From Candidatus Kuenenia hertensis (lineage in GTDB: Bacteria; Planctomycetota; Brocadiia; Brocadiales; Brocadiaceae): 64,000 nucleotides of DNA. The DNA lies in NCBI GenBank assembly GCA_021646465.1, contig SOET01000016.1, positions 1 to 64,000 on the forward strand, read 5' to 3'. Each line of letters opens with the position of its first letter. The first letter of the stretch is position 1. The position numbers and the translations under genes were made by a program. Below are positions 1 to 8,257 of this stretch, piece after piece. Below the pieces are notes generated by a model that saw only the letters and a list, made by a program, of their open reading frames with translations, did no database searches and was not told the origin of the DNA.

Positions 1-449
1 CGGATATTGATGTATCTATAGGATATAAGCGTCTTTCAGCAACAGATGACGATACCATTCAGGCGGGAATAAGCCTTCCACTGCCTTTTTTCAATAGAAA
101 TCAGGGAAATATTATCGAAGCCGAGGAATTGTCATACAAGGCAAAAAATGATGAGGCCTCCGTCAGAAACGAATTATTACTTCAATTGGACAATGCTTAT
201 TCTATGTACGCTTCAACTCGTGAGCTGGTTCGGTCTTTTATTGACACTATAGTTCCACAGGCTGAGGAATCATTGAAGATGTCAAAACGGGGATATGAAC
301 ACGGAGAGTTTGATTTTCTCGAAGTTCTGGATGCTCAACGAACATTGGTAAACGCAAATGCTTCATACCTAAAGTCTTTAAACGATCTTTTTACATCAAT
401 GACAGAAATAGAACGACTCGTCGGGGTTAAGATTTCTGATATTAAATAG
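1..449 (+). CDS. czcC: TolC/CzcC-family outer membrane efflux protein, C-terminal part
   Basis: The frame is open from base 3 to the stop at 449, so the gene begins outside the window. The visible part has the typical outer-membrane-factor pattern: a short strand segment with LPLPFFNRNQG (the LPLP-F-NR-G motif of the family) followed by long amphipathic helices ending in EVLDAQRTLVNA, the conserved tail of TolC repeats. By family, the protein forms the outer-membrane and periplasmic duct of a tripartite metal efflux pump. The adaptor gene starts 8 bp downstream and the RND pump follows, so this is the first visible gene of a czcCBA-type operon. The TTG at 129 is internal, not a start. Confidence 0.88.
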   Translation, partial: DIDVSIGYKRLSATDDDTIQAGISLPLPFFNRNQGNIIEAEELSYKAKNDEASVRNELLLQLDNAYSMYASTRELVRSFIDTIVPQAEESLKMSKRGYEHGEFDFLEVLDAQRTLVNANASYLKSLNDLFTSMTEIERLVGVKISDIK

Positions 450-457
450 GGGGATAT

Positions 458-1999
458 ATGTACAAATCAATTATCTTACTCATCATCGCTACAAGCTTAT
501 TGACATTATCCACAGGCTGTAAAGATGACAATCATACACACAGTAATGCCAAACACGGATATTTAAACGAAAATGAAACACATGCATATGCAGAGCCTGA
601 ACCGATTGTTTACACGCTCTACACAGATAAAGTAGAACTATTTGTAGAGTTTAAACCTTTGATCGCTGGGGAAACCTCTAAATTTGCCGCTCACTTTACA
701 CAGTTAGGTGAAAACTTCAAAGCTATAACAGAAGGTTCCGTTACGGTTAGTCTGATCGGAAACAATATACAATTAACCGATAAAGCCGAAGGGCCATCAT
801 CTCCGGGCATTTTCCGATTGGCTTTGAATCCTGAATATTCCGGCATATATCAGTTGGTCTTTGATATTCATACTACAGAATTTTCCGACACAATAACCAT
901 AGAAAATACCGCTGTTTACCCCGACGCGAGAACCGTGCTGACAAATCAACAGGAACAAACAATCGGCGAAGAAATTGTCTATTTAAAAGAACAGGCATGG
1001 CAGATAGATTTTGCCAATAAGGAAGTGAAGAGAGAACACTTTACTGAAATTATCAAAACCACAGGACAAATCTCGCCTGCATATGGAGACGAGACAACGA
1101 TAACAGCAAAAAGTAAAGGCATCATAAGATTTGGAAGCAATAAAAAACTGATTGGATCTGCGGTAAATTCAGGAGATACATTATTCATAATTTCAGGCGC
1201 CGGTTTAACAGAAGGTAATTTAGACACAAAATACAAAGAAGCAAAAAACAACTATGAAAAAAGCAAAATAGATTTTGAAAGAGCCAAAGAATTGGTGAAA
1301 GACAATATTATTTCTCAAAAATATTTCCAGGAAATACAGCTCCGATACAAAAATGCTCAATCCACTTTTAACACGATTGAAAAAAACTATACTGCCGTTG
1401 GACACAAAATCACATCGCCAATAGACGGGTTTATAAAAGATGTGATGGCAAGCGAAGGAGAGTATGTTGAAATCGGGCAGCCCATAGCAAGCGTTTCACA
1501 AAACCGAAGGCTCATTTTAAAAGCCGAGGTGACTCAAAAGCATTTCTCAAAACTCAGCAACATTTCGTCCGCAAATTTCAGGACCGCTTACGACAATAAA
1601 ATATGCTCTACTGAAAGTTTAAATGGAGAACTCATCTCTTACGGGAAAAACACGGACAATAATGCTTATTATATCCCCGTAAACTTTGAGATTGACAATA
1701 ATGGTGAAATCATTCCCGGTTCATTCGTAGAGGTATTTCTAAAAACCAATGTAATGAGAGATACTTTAGTAATTCCTTATTCAGCGCTTATAGAGGAACA
1801 GGGGAATTACTTTGCCTATGTGCAAACATCCGGCGAAGGATTTCAAAAACGTGAATTAAAAATCGGTGCCAGTGACGGCATGAATGTACAGGTATTAACA
1901 GGGATAAAGGAGGGTGAAAGAGTCGTCACAAAAGGAGCCTTTCAAATAAAATTAGCAACAATGTCAGGCAAAATGCCTGCCCATGGACACGAACACTGA
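458..1999 (+). CDS. czcB: RND efflux periplasmic adaptor (CzcB-like lipoprotein)
   Basis: The 513-residue product begins with a lipoprotein signal ending in the lipobox LSTGC (Cys21), so it is probably lipid-anchored. Histidine-rich stretches occur just after the signal (HTHSNAKH) and at the extreme C-terminus (HGHEH), as in metal-exporting adaptors. An N-terminal beta-rich domain (about residues 50-160) precedes the HlyD/CzcB core: barrel-sandwich halves near residues 200-245 and 310-345 flank a coiled-coil hairpin (about 250-310), followed by beta-barrel and membrane-proximal domains. Its family role is to bridge the RND pump and the outer-membrane duct. It lies 8 bp after czcC. The metal cannot be read from sequence; the histidines suggest Zn, Co, Cd or Cu/Ag. 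Confidence 0.88.
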   Translation: MYKSIILLIIATSLLTLSTGCKDDNHTHSNAKHGYLNENETHAYAEPEPIVYTLYTDKVELFVEFKPLIAGETSKFAAHFTQLGENFKAITEGSVTVSLIGNNIQLTDKAEGPSSPGIFRLALNPEYSGIYQLVFDIHTTEFSDTITIENTAVYPDARTVLTNQQEQTIGEEIVYLKEQAWQIDFANKEVKREHFTEIIKTTGQISPAYGDETTITAKSKGIIRFGSNKKLIGSAVNSGDTLFIISGAGLTEGNLDTKYKEAKNNYEKSKIDFERAKELVKDNIISQKYFQEIQLRYKNAQSTFNTIEKNYTAVGHKITSPIDGFIKDVMASEGEYVEIGQPIASVSQNRRLILKAEVTQKHFSKLSNISSANFRTAYDNKICSTESLNGELISYGKNTDNNAYYIPVNFEIDNNGEIIPGSFVEVFLKTNVMRDTLVIPYSALIEEQGNYFAYVQTSGEGFQKRELKIGASDGMNVQVLTGIKEGERVVTKGAFQIKLATMSGKMPAHGHEH

Positions 2000-2054
2000 G
2001 GAAATTTTGAATTATGAATGTTAAATTTCAGATGATAAAGGAGAACTTATAAAA

Positions 2055-2405
2055 ATGAAAAAGGAAAATATAATTCTTGAGAAATCATTTAATTTCGCCT
2101 TACAAATCATTGAGCTATACAAACAATTAATTACTAAAAAGGAATTTGTGCTTTCAAAACAACTACTCCGAAGTGGAACGAGCATTGGAGCTAATGTTGA
2201 GGAAGCAACTGCCGCTATGTCTAAGAAGGATTTTACTGCAAAAATGTCTATTGCATCCAAAGAAGCCAGAGAAACAAGGTACTGGATAAGATTACTTGAC
2301 AAAAGCAAACTTGTAAATATTGATTTCAACACCCATCTTAATGAAATAGAACAACTTATCAACATTCTTACTGCGATTGTAAAAACCTCTCAAGGGAAAT
2401 GTTAA
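2055..2405 (+). CDS. Four-helix bundle protein (23S rRNA intervening-sequence protein family)
   Basis: The 116-residue product carries the family core LRSGTSIGANVEEA and a SKKDF segment, followed by two more amphipathic helices ending in LINILTAIVKT. This is the S23/IVP four-helix bundle family, first known as ORFs inside 23S rRNA intervening sequences and related to the Avd protein of diversity-generating retroelements. The molecular role is unknown; a nucleic-acid-binding pentamer is known for Avd. The gene splits the czcB-czcA pair, which is normally contiguous. AT-rich simple-repeat sequence flanks it on both sides, and the stop codon lies at the edge of the downstream tract. A good Shine-Dalgarno (AAAGGAG) lies 12 bp upstream. 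It is one of three such genes in the window. Confidence 0.9.
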   Translation: MKKENIILEKSFNFALQIIELYKQLITKKEFVLSKQLLRSGTSIGANVEEATAAMSKKDFTAKMSIASKEARETRYWIRLLDKSKLVNIDFNTHLNEIEQLINILTAIVKTSQGKC

Positions 2406-2504
2406 ATGCTAAATGCTAAATGCTAAATGCTAAATGTTGAATGTTGAATGTTGAATAAAAAACCAATAATTCATAATTTATAATCCAAAATTCAAAATTT
2501 CTAA
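2400..2504 (+). repeat. Short tandem-repeat tract after the four-helix bundle gene
   Basis: A 7-bp unit (AATGCTA, drifting to AATGTTG) is repeated about seven times, followed by AATTCATAATTTATAATCC and a TTCAAAATTT segment. The last part is roughly the reverse complement of the TTTTGAATTATGAATG segment at about 2003-2019, upstream of the four-helix bundle gene. The gene is therefore bracketed by inverted simple sequence. czcA starts at its right edge without a recognisable strong ribosome binding site. Confidence 0.8.
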
Positions 2505-2505
2505 T

Positions 2506-5500
2506 ATGTTAAATAAAATCATACAATACTCGCTGAATAATCGCTTAATAATTATAGCGGCATCAGCCCTGCTTTTGATAGCAGGCATTTATACGGCCTC
2601 CAAAATGGAGGTTGATGTATTTCCTGATCTCACTGCGCCAACGGTAGTAATATTAACCGAAGCGCATGGAATGGCCCCGGAAGAAGTCGAAAAATTGGTA
2701 ACATTTCAGATTGAAACGGCAGTCAATGGCGCAACCAATGTACGCCGGGTAAGATCATCATCTGCCGCAGGGATATCCATTGTTTGGATAGAATTTGAGT
2801 GGGGAACAGATATTTTTAAGGCGCGGCAAATAGTCAGCGAAAAACTGACCACTATTGCCGAAAAACTGCCGCTGGGAGTGGGAAACCCTACGCTTGCGCC
2901 TCAATCGTCCATCATGGGGGAAATTATGCTTATCAGTTTATCGTCAGATAGCACATCCCCAATGGATTTAAGAACCATTGCCGACTGGAATATCCGGCCA
3001 AGGTTACTGGCAACAGGAGGAGTATCACAGGTAATCGTTATAGGAGGAGAATACAAGCAATATCAAATACTCGCATCACCCCAAAAAATGAAATACTACA
3101 ACATTTCTTTAAACGAATTGCTGAAGGCAAGCAAAGAAAGCAATCTTAATGCTTCAGGTGGTTTCATGAACGAATTTGGTAATGAATACATCATCAGAGG
3201 TGTTGGTAGAACAAACAACGTGGAAGAAATAGGCAATGCCGTAATTAAGGTTGTTGCGAATGTGCCGATAAAAATAGAGGATGTTGCAGAAGTGAGAATA
3301 GGCGGGGCACTCCCTAAAATCGGGGACGGTTCGCTTAAAGCAACTCCGGCGATTATTATGACTGTAACAAAGCAGCCGGGAACAAATACTCTGGAACTCA
3401 CAAAAAAAATTGATGATGCCATTACGGAGATTGCCAAAACCCTGCCCTCTGACATAAAAATCAACACCAACATATTTCGTCAGGCAGATTTTATTCAGGC
3501 TTCTATAGATAATATTAAAAAAGCGCTGATGGAGGGTTCTTTTTTTGTCGTTATCATTATGTTCCTGTTCTTAATGAACTTCCGAACCACCATTATTTCC
3601 CTGATAGCGATCCCCCTTTCACTCATCGTTTCCATTATTTCCCTTAAATTTCTGGGGTTAACCATTAATACCATGTCTCTCGGCGGAATGGCGATCGCCA
3701 TTGGCTCATTGGTAGATGATGCCGTTATTGATGTGGAAAACGTCTTCAAGCGTCTGAAGGAAAACGCACAAAAAAGTAGTGAAGAACGAAAAAACTCACT
3801 TGTCATAGTTTACGAAGCCTCAAAAGAGATTCGGTCTTCAATCCTTAATGCAACCCTCATTATCATCGTCGCTTTTATCCCCTTGTTTTTCCTTGGCGGG
3901 ATGGAGGGGAGAATGTTGCAGCCTCTTGGCATCGCCTTTGTTGTTTCGCTGTTCGCATCCCTCATTGTTGCGGCAACACTTACCCCTGTGCTCTGCAGTT
4001 TTATGCTAACCAGCGACAAAACGCTTCTAAAACAAGCAAAAGGAAGTTGGACGGAAAGATGGCTTAACCGATATTATAATTCCGCATTAGAAAAAATAAT
4101 GAACATTAAAAGAACAATACTTGGAATATCCATTGCGTTGTTCATTGCGGCAATTTTTCTCATGTTTCATTTAGGGAGAAGTTTTCTGCCTGAATTTAAT
4201 GAAGGGACGTTAACGGTAAGCGCTGTCAGTATGCCGGGCATATCACTTGAAGAATCCAATAAAATCGGCAACAGGATTGAAAACATCCTGCTGTCTGTAC
4301 CAGAAATCTCAATTACTTCGCGCAGAACAGGAAGGGCAGAATTGGACGAGCATGCACAGGGGGTAAATGCAGCCGAAATTGATGCCCCTTTTGTTTTAAC
4401 AGAAAGAAGCAGGGAAGAATTTTTGAAGGACGTTCGGGAAAAATTAAGCGCCGTTTCTGAAGCAAATATCACCATCGGACAACCCATAGGACACCGTATT
4501 GACCATATGCTCTCAGGTACAAGAGCGAACATTGCCATTAAGCTTTTCGGGACAGATTTATCTACAATGTTTTCCCTTGCCAACCAAATACAACGCAACA
4601 TTGAAGGCATAGAAGGGCTTGTGGATATCAGCGTGGAGCAGCAAATTGAAATTCCGCAAATACAAATAAAAGCGAAACGGGATATGCTTGCCAAACATGG
4701 TATTTCAATAGGCCAATTTACCGAATTTATTGATGTCGCCTTCGCAGGTGAAAAAGTATCTCAAGTTTTTGAAAGCAACAAAAGTTTTGATATGGTACTA
4801 CGATTTAATGAAGAAAACAGGGGTAAAATAGAAAATATCCGCAACGTTTTAATAGATACCAATATCAATCCGGGCCAACAATCCAAAATTCAACATTCAA
4901 CGTTCAACATTCCGTTACATTATGTAGCTGATATTGTTTCGACAACAGGCCCCAACACCATTAACCGGGAAAATGTACAACGAAAAATTGTGATTTCAGC
5001 CAACGTAGCCGGGCGTGATTTGAAAAGCGTAGTAAACCAAATTAAAGAAAAAATCGATGATACTATTCAGTTGCCGGAAAACTACCGCATTCAATACGGG
5101 GGACAATTTGAAAGTGAAGCAAAGGCGTCGAAAATATTATTCCTCACCTCCTTAATGTCTTTATTCATCATATTCCTTTTACTTTATCAGGAATTTAAAA
5201 ATATCAAACTTGCAGGTATTGTTTTTCTCAATCTACCTTTGGCGCTGATAGGCGGCGTCTTAAGCATTTGGTTCACAGGAAGAATCATGAGCATTCCCTC
5301 GATCATTGGATTCATTACACTATTTGGAATAGCAACACGCAACGGGATATTGTTGGTTTCACGCTATCAGGCATTGCAAAGTCAGGGCGTTGCCTTGTAT
5401 GAAACGGTTATCAAAGGTTCTTTAGACAGGCTAAACCCGATTCTCATGACTGCCTTAACTACCGCTTTAGCATTAATTCCCCTTGCGATAACAGGCGACT

Positions 5501-5667
5501 TGCCGGGAAACGAAATACAAAGCCCGATGGCAATAGTGATATTAGGCGGGCTGCTCAGTTCCACCCTGTTAAACATATTCATTGTTCCTGTTGTGTATTA
5601 TATTTCAAATAGTAAAAAAGAAACAAGAATCACCCATAATCCTAACCCGAACGAGTCGGAAGAGTAA
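2506..5667 (+). CDS. czcA: Heavy-metal efflux RND pump (CzcA family)
   Basis: At 1053 residues this is full length for the HME-RND family. The N-terminus (LNNRLIIIAASALLLIAG) is membrane segment 1, followed by VDVFPDLTAPTV, the hallmark of CzcA/CusA pumps. TM4 contains AIAIGSLVDDAVIDVENV, with the paired aspartates used for proton relay. Two sets of periplasmic loops and twelve membrane segments are visible. The family exports divalent or monovalent heavy-metal ions from the periplasm or cytoplasm, driven by the proton gradient, with czcB and czcC as partners. Around residues 792-802 there is an in-frame block encoded by a simple-repeat tract that also occurs outside the gene, in the second periplasmic region. 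The reading frame is otherwise intact. Confidence 0.92.
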   Translation: MLNKIIQYSLNNRLIIIAASALLLIAGIYTASKMEVDVFPDLTAPTVVILTEAHGMAPEEVEKLVTFQIETAVNGATNVRRVRSSSAAGISIVWIEFEWGTDIFKARQIVSEKLTTIAEKLPLGVGNPTLAPQSSIMGEIMLISLSSDSTSPMDLRTIADWNIRPRLLATGGVSQVIVIGGEYKQYQILASPQKMKYYNISLNELLKASKESNLNASGGFMNEFGNEYIIRGVGRTNNVEEIGNAVIKVVANVPIKIEDVAEVRIGGALPKIGDGSLKATPAIIMTVTKQPGTNTLELTKKIDDAITEIAKTLPSDIKINTNIFRQADFIQASIDNIKKALMEGSFFVVIIMFLFLMNFRTTIISLIAIPLSLIVSIISLKFLGLTINTMSLGGMAIAIGSLVDDAVIDVENVFKRLKENAQKSSEERKNSLVIVYEASKEIRSSILNATLIIIVAFIPLFFLGGMEGRMLQPLGIAFVVSLFASLIVAATLTPVLCSFMLTSDKTLLKQAKGSWTERWLNRYYNSALEKIMNIKRTILGISIALFIAAIFLMFHLGRSFLPEFNEGTLTVSAVSMPGISLEESNKIGNRIENILLSVPEISITSRRTGRAELDEHAQGVNAAEIDAPFVLTERSREEFLKDVREKLSAVSEANITIGQPIGHRIDHMLSGTRANIAIKLFGTDLSTMFSLANQIQRNIEGIEGLVDISVEQQIEIPQIQIKAKRDMLAKHGISIGQFTEFIDVAFAGEKVSQVFESNKSFDMVLRFNEENRGKIENIRNVLIDTNINPGQQSKIQHSTFNIPLHYVADIVSTTGPNTINRENVQRKIVISANVAGRDLKSVVNQIKEKIDDTIQLPENYRIQYGGQFESEAKASKILFLTSLMSLFIIFLLLYQEFKNIKLAGIVFLNLPLALIGGVLSIWFTGRIMSIPSIIGFITLFGIATRNGILLVSRYQALQSQGVALYETVIKGSLDRLNPILMTALTTALALIPLAITGDLPGNEIQSPMAIVILGGLLSSTLLNIFIVPVVYYISNSKKETRITHNPNPNESEE
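4879..4913 (+). repeat. Simple-repeat tract inside czcA
   Basis: The segment AATCCAAAATTCAA followed by CATTCAACGTTCAACATT lies inside czcA and adds about eleven codons in frame. The same 14-nt opening is present in the non-coding tract at about 2482-2495, and the rest is the reverse complement of the AATGTTGAATGTTG units at 2430-2455. Confidence 0.75.
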
Positions 5668-6000
5668 ACCATTCACCACAGAGGGAGACGCTGAGGACAC
5701 AGAGAAAATGATACGTGCTGGGCAATAGTAAAATCTGCTCCAAAACATTATAAAGGACGAAACACAAAACTTTATGTGAAATATTTTGTAATTATTCAGC
5801 GTAAATGTTACACGGCTCGTTCCCAAGTTCCGACTTGGGAACGCACGTGTTCGAGAAACTCCTGCTTCTCATAACAGGAAGCAAAGATTCCTTTACAATT
5901 GCGTTCCAAAGCCAGAGCTTTGGAACGAGAAGAAATTCTTTTTTATCCAGTTTCAATTCTTTTTTTAATGAAATTTGTATTTAAACGAATTCTGAATCCT
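5668..6000. repeat. Intergenic region with dispersed inverted-repeat element
   Basis: No gene is seen here. At about 5672-5706 there is a CACCACAGAGG...GAGGACACAGAG segment of the kind dispersed in many genomes. At about 5812-5932 there is an imperfect inverted repeat: CGGCTCGTTCCCAAG... and ...GCTTTGGAACGAGAAG, with inner hairpins GTTCCCAAGTTCCGACTTGG and CTCCTGCTTCTC. A second, partial copy of this family lies at 42001-42062, so it is a dispersed repeat rather than a gene-specific terminator, although it could act as one for the czc operon. Confidence 0.65.
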
Positions 6001-6312
6001 GGGGACACCATACTTAATTATTAACATTGTTTTTAACATAGTTAAGATGTATGCACGTCTGGAATTGCTCGTATAGTCGTACCGGAAGTTCTACACCATG
6101 CTACACTGCGAGAAAATCGCCGTTTACAGACATTCTTCAGACCTATCAGATGAAAAAATCGAAAAGTTTTTGATTTTACGAGCGAACCGGGAGACCCCTG
6201 GGCTCTGACAGTTTTATAACCCGGTTTGAAAATGTCCTTGGGAGAATGCTTTATTGCCCAAAGGCGCCTCAAAGAAAAACAGGAGGTTTCTAAAATTAAT
6301 TATGGTGTCCCC
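6001..6312 (+). mobile_element. Decayed RAYT/IS200-like transposase element, copy 1
   Basis: The 312-bp element is bounded by GGGGACACCATACTTAATTA on the left and its near-reverse complement, ending TTATGGTGTCCCC, on the right. Near the right end one frame encodes GRPLGSDSFITRFENVLGRML, which matches the C-terminus of REP-associated tyrosine transposases (Y1/HUH family). The catalytic N-terminal part is gone and the remaining frame has stops. This is an internally deleted, non-autonomous remnant. Confidence 0.7.
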
Positions 6313-6367
6313 TGATTAAACATACGTCATAGTAGAGAAATCCTTAACGGAAACTTATCCTTCTCTA

Positions 6368-6862
6368 TTATTCCAACACACTAACTCTTACCTTTATTGG
6401 TCCGTGCATGGTACTTTCACCATTTGTGTCAATATCCTCCAGCATATAGAAATATCCGCCAACGTGATCAACAACATCTCTATAACTGTAAGACGCTCCA
6501 GAAGTAGCATCTCCTTTCGCTTCAATGAGTATATCATTTATCCTGACGTACGAACCTCTCTTGCGTTTTGCACGGTAAAGGTTAAAACCTGCATTATCAA
6601 TCTCTGTAGCCGTTTCCCAGATAAGAATTACACTGCCATCATCCGCAGCCTTTGCTTCAAACGAAACCAAAGTAACCGCCGCTGGCGGCTCAGTTGGTGA
6701 AGGTGTAGGTGATGTCTCCTGTGTTGGAGCAGGCGTCGGTGTTATACAACACGTAGGAGTTCCTAGTCCCCTGGTATTTTGATAATTTTCGAGCTCCCGG
6801 CAAAGCTTCAGCAATATATTCGCCTGTTCTTTGGTAGTGTCAGACGAGTTGAGGGTTGAGGG
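6368..6862 (-). pseudogene. C-terminal fragment of a secreted/surface protein
   Basis: The readable frame runs from just after an in-frame stop at about 6863 down to the stop at 6368, and the only candidate starts are internal (TTG at 6814). It has a Pro/Thr-rich linker (TPTPAPTQETSPTPSPTEPP) followed by a fibronectin-III-like module with VSFEAKAADDGSVILIWETA, a signature of the C-terminal repeat region of many planctomycete surface proteins. There is no signal peptide. Its beginning is cut by the simple repeats at 6841-6925. The signal-peptide fragment at 7272-7472 on the same strand may be the missing start of the same gene, with the transposase remnant between them. This is an inference from order and orientation. 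Confidence 0.6.
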
Positions 6863-7027
6863 TCACACCTTAGGGTTGAGGGTCACACCTTGATTTGGTT
6901 GAGGGTTGAGGGTCACACCTTGATTTGTGATTAAGCACAAACCATCGACATGTTAATCACTGATCAAGGTGTGACCCTGTTCTCCCTGCTGTTCTCCCTG
7001 TGACCCTGTTCTCCCTGTGTTCTCCCT
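6841..7027. repeat. Imperfect tandem repeats (GAGGGTTGAGGGTCACACCT units)
   Basis: Three or four copies of GGTTGAGGGTCACACCTT occur at about 6852-6925. From about 6963 the tract GGTGTGACCCTGTTCTCCCTG repeats the same words in reverse orientation, with several TGTTCTCCCTG copies up to the start of the transposase remnant. The two arms could pair. No coding potential is seen. Confidence 0.75.
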
Positions 7028-7268
7028 GTATAGTCGTACCGGAAGTTCTACACCATGCTACTCTGCGAGAAAATCGCCGTTTACAGACATTCTTCAGACC
7101 TATCAGATGAAGAAATCGAAAAGTTTTCGATTTTACGAGCGAACCGGGAAACCCCTGGGCTCTGAGAGTTTTATAACCCGGCTTGAAAATGTCCTTGGGA
7201 GAATGCTTTATTGCCCAAATGCGCCTCAAAGAAAAACAGGGGGTTCTAAAATTAAGTATGGCGTCCCC
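7028..7268 (+). mobile_element. Decayed RAYT/IS200-like transposase element, copy 2 (right part)
   Basis: This aligns with bases 6071-6312 of copy 1 over its whole length, with few differences, and ends in the same terminal sequence (AAAATTAAGTATGGCGTCCCC). Its frame reads GKPLGSESFITRLENVLGRM and closes with KIKYGVP, the transposase C-terminus. The left end is missing and is replaced by the TGTTCTCCCTG repeats. Copies 1 and 2 are in the same orientation. Confidence 0.7.
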
Positions 7269-7271
7269 TGA

Positions 7272-7472
7272 TTAAACAACAGTGTCGGAAATATCAATAG
7301 TTCCCTTTGCAGTTATTTTATCGTTTATGCAATCGAGAAACTTCCCGACAGTCTCCGTGCCTTTCTGCACATCAGCTGCAGCCGGGGGTCCAGCGGTGAG
7401 TAACGTGCCATCAAATGCCGTTAATACACAAATAATTGCTAGTGCAAGCACTAAAATCCTACTTTTTTGCAT
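7272..7472 (-). pseudogene. N-terminal fragment of a secreted protein, cut by a transposon end
   Basis: Sixty-six residues begin with a clear signal peptide (KSRILVLALAIICVLTAF, likely cut after LLTAG) and then read ADVQKGTETVGKFLDCINDK. The stop codon is supplied by the flank of the transposase remnant (GTTTAA at 7274-7279), so the protein is truncated. The start is well supported: AGGAGG lies 8 bp upstream of the ATG, and a long structured leader precedes it. The function is unknown. It probably belonged to the surface protein whose C-terminal fragment lies at 6368-6862; both read in the minus direction. Confidence 0.6.
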
Positions 7473-7499
7473 AACTTTTGCCTCCTTTCTTGCATAAAA

Positions 7500-7700
7500 A
7501 AAGACTTACTGCCAGATATTGAAAATATCTTCGGCACTAAGGCTGTCTTTATAGCTTTATAAAATCCCCCCGAGGTTCCCTTTAAAGAAAAGAGATTCAG
7601 GGCGATTTAAAGACCCTTTGCTTAGCACTCCACGATTACTCGTGGTTTGCCTTTATCGTATCGTCTTTAAATTTTACCGAAAACTATTTTATGGAGTTGC
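7500..7700 (-). ncRNA. Structured mRNA leader, possible riboswitch
   Basis: On the minus strand a perfect 10-bp stem (ATTTAAAGAC, 7672-7663, with GTCTTTAAAT, 7614-7605) encloses a hairpin CCACGA-GTAA-TCGTGG (7645-7630) flanked by AAAGGCAAA and GTGCTAAGCAAAGG. A second stem-loop (GCCGAAGATATT / AATATCTGGC, about 7535-7508) lies close to the ribosome binding site of the secreted-protein fragment. The GGCAAACC-hairpin-GG...GCAAAG arrangement resembles the core of the c-di-GMP-I (GEMM) aptamer but has extra bases after the hairpin, so I do not claim that class. A leader RNA with regulatory folding is well supported; the ligand is not. Confidence 0.5.
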
Positions 7701-8257
7701 CTTTCTTTTTTTGTAAAGAAAAATGATGATTATTATCTACTTTGTTTATATATGTATGTAAATACCCTCAATCGGGTAGCCACTAAAGAGTACACTCTAA
7801 TGGCGTATGATGTGGTTTCAATTTATGTCTTTGGCGACTTTCAATAGTAAACTGGCGAGGAGCACATAGCCACTACATAGGTGGATTGAAATTCCTTTAC
7901 GTCAGGTATTGCTTTATTCCTTAAGTCTATCTGGCTAGGATTTATTGATGTTTGCGAATTCTGAATTCTGAGTGAATTCTGAGGACACCATACTTAATTA
8001 TTCACTAGGTAAAAAATATGTCTAAAAGTCTGGCAAAGCAAATACCCCTTTTTCCCTATTTTTTTACGTTAACAAATGCACCTATTTCATATGTTTTAAA
8101 ATTACCTTCCTTAAAGTTTTCAACAGTTTTTTTGCCTATTTCAACATGTTTGTATTTTGTAATGCGGAATAGAAATGAATGGAAAGAAATGACAAGATTT
8201 TTTATTTGTGTTACACTGTTCATTCGATAATAATTATAGTCATAACAGAAACGAAAT
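7701..8257. other. Intergenic region with no supported gene
   Basis: Short frames on both strands at 8018-8316 lack ribosome binding sites and family features, and I do not call them. The stretch contains ACCCTCAATCGGGT (7766-7779, a small hairpin), a GTGGATTGAAAT word at 7881-7892 and an isolated left end of the RAYT-like element (7981-8000). The promoter of the sagB gene should lie at its right edge but no clear consensus was seen. Confidence 0.55.
7981..8000 (+). mobile_element. Solo left end of the RAYT-like element
   Basis: The sequence GAGGACACCATACTTAATTA is nearly identical to the left end of copy 1 at 6001, and both are preceded by a GAATTCTGA word. No transposase sequence or matching right end follows, so this is a solo end or the scar of a deleted copy. 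Confidence 0.6.

Noticed and set aside
2021-2365. Minus-strand 114-codon frame opposite the four-helix bundle gene
   Set aside because: It is a shadow of the plus-strand gene, which has family motifs and a ribosome site.
7622-7630. TTAGCACTC, the left half of the CIRCE/HrcA operator
   Set aside because: The matching GAGTGCTAA right half at 9 bp distance is absent, and the word is part of the leader RNA fold.
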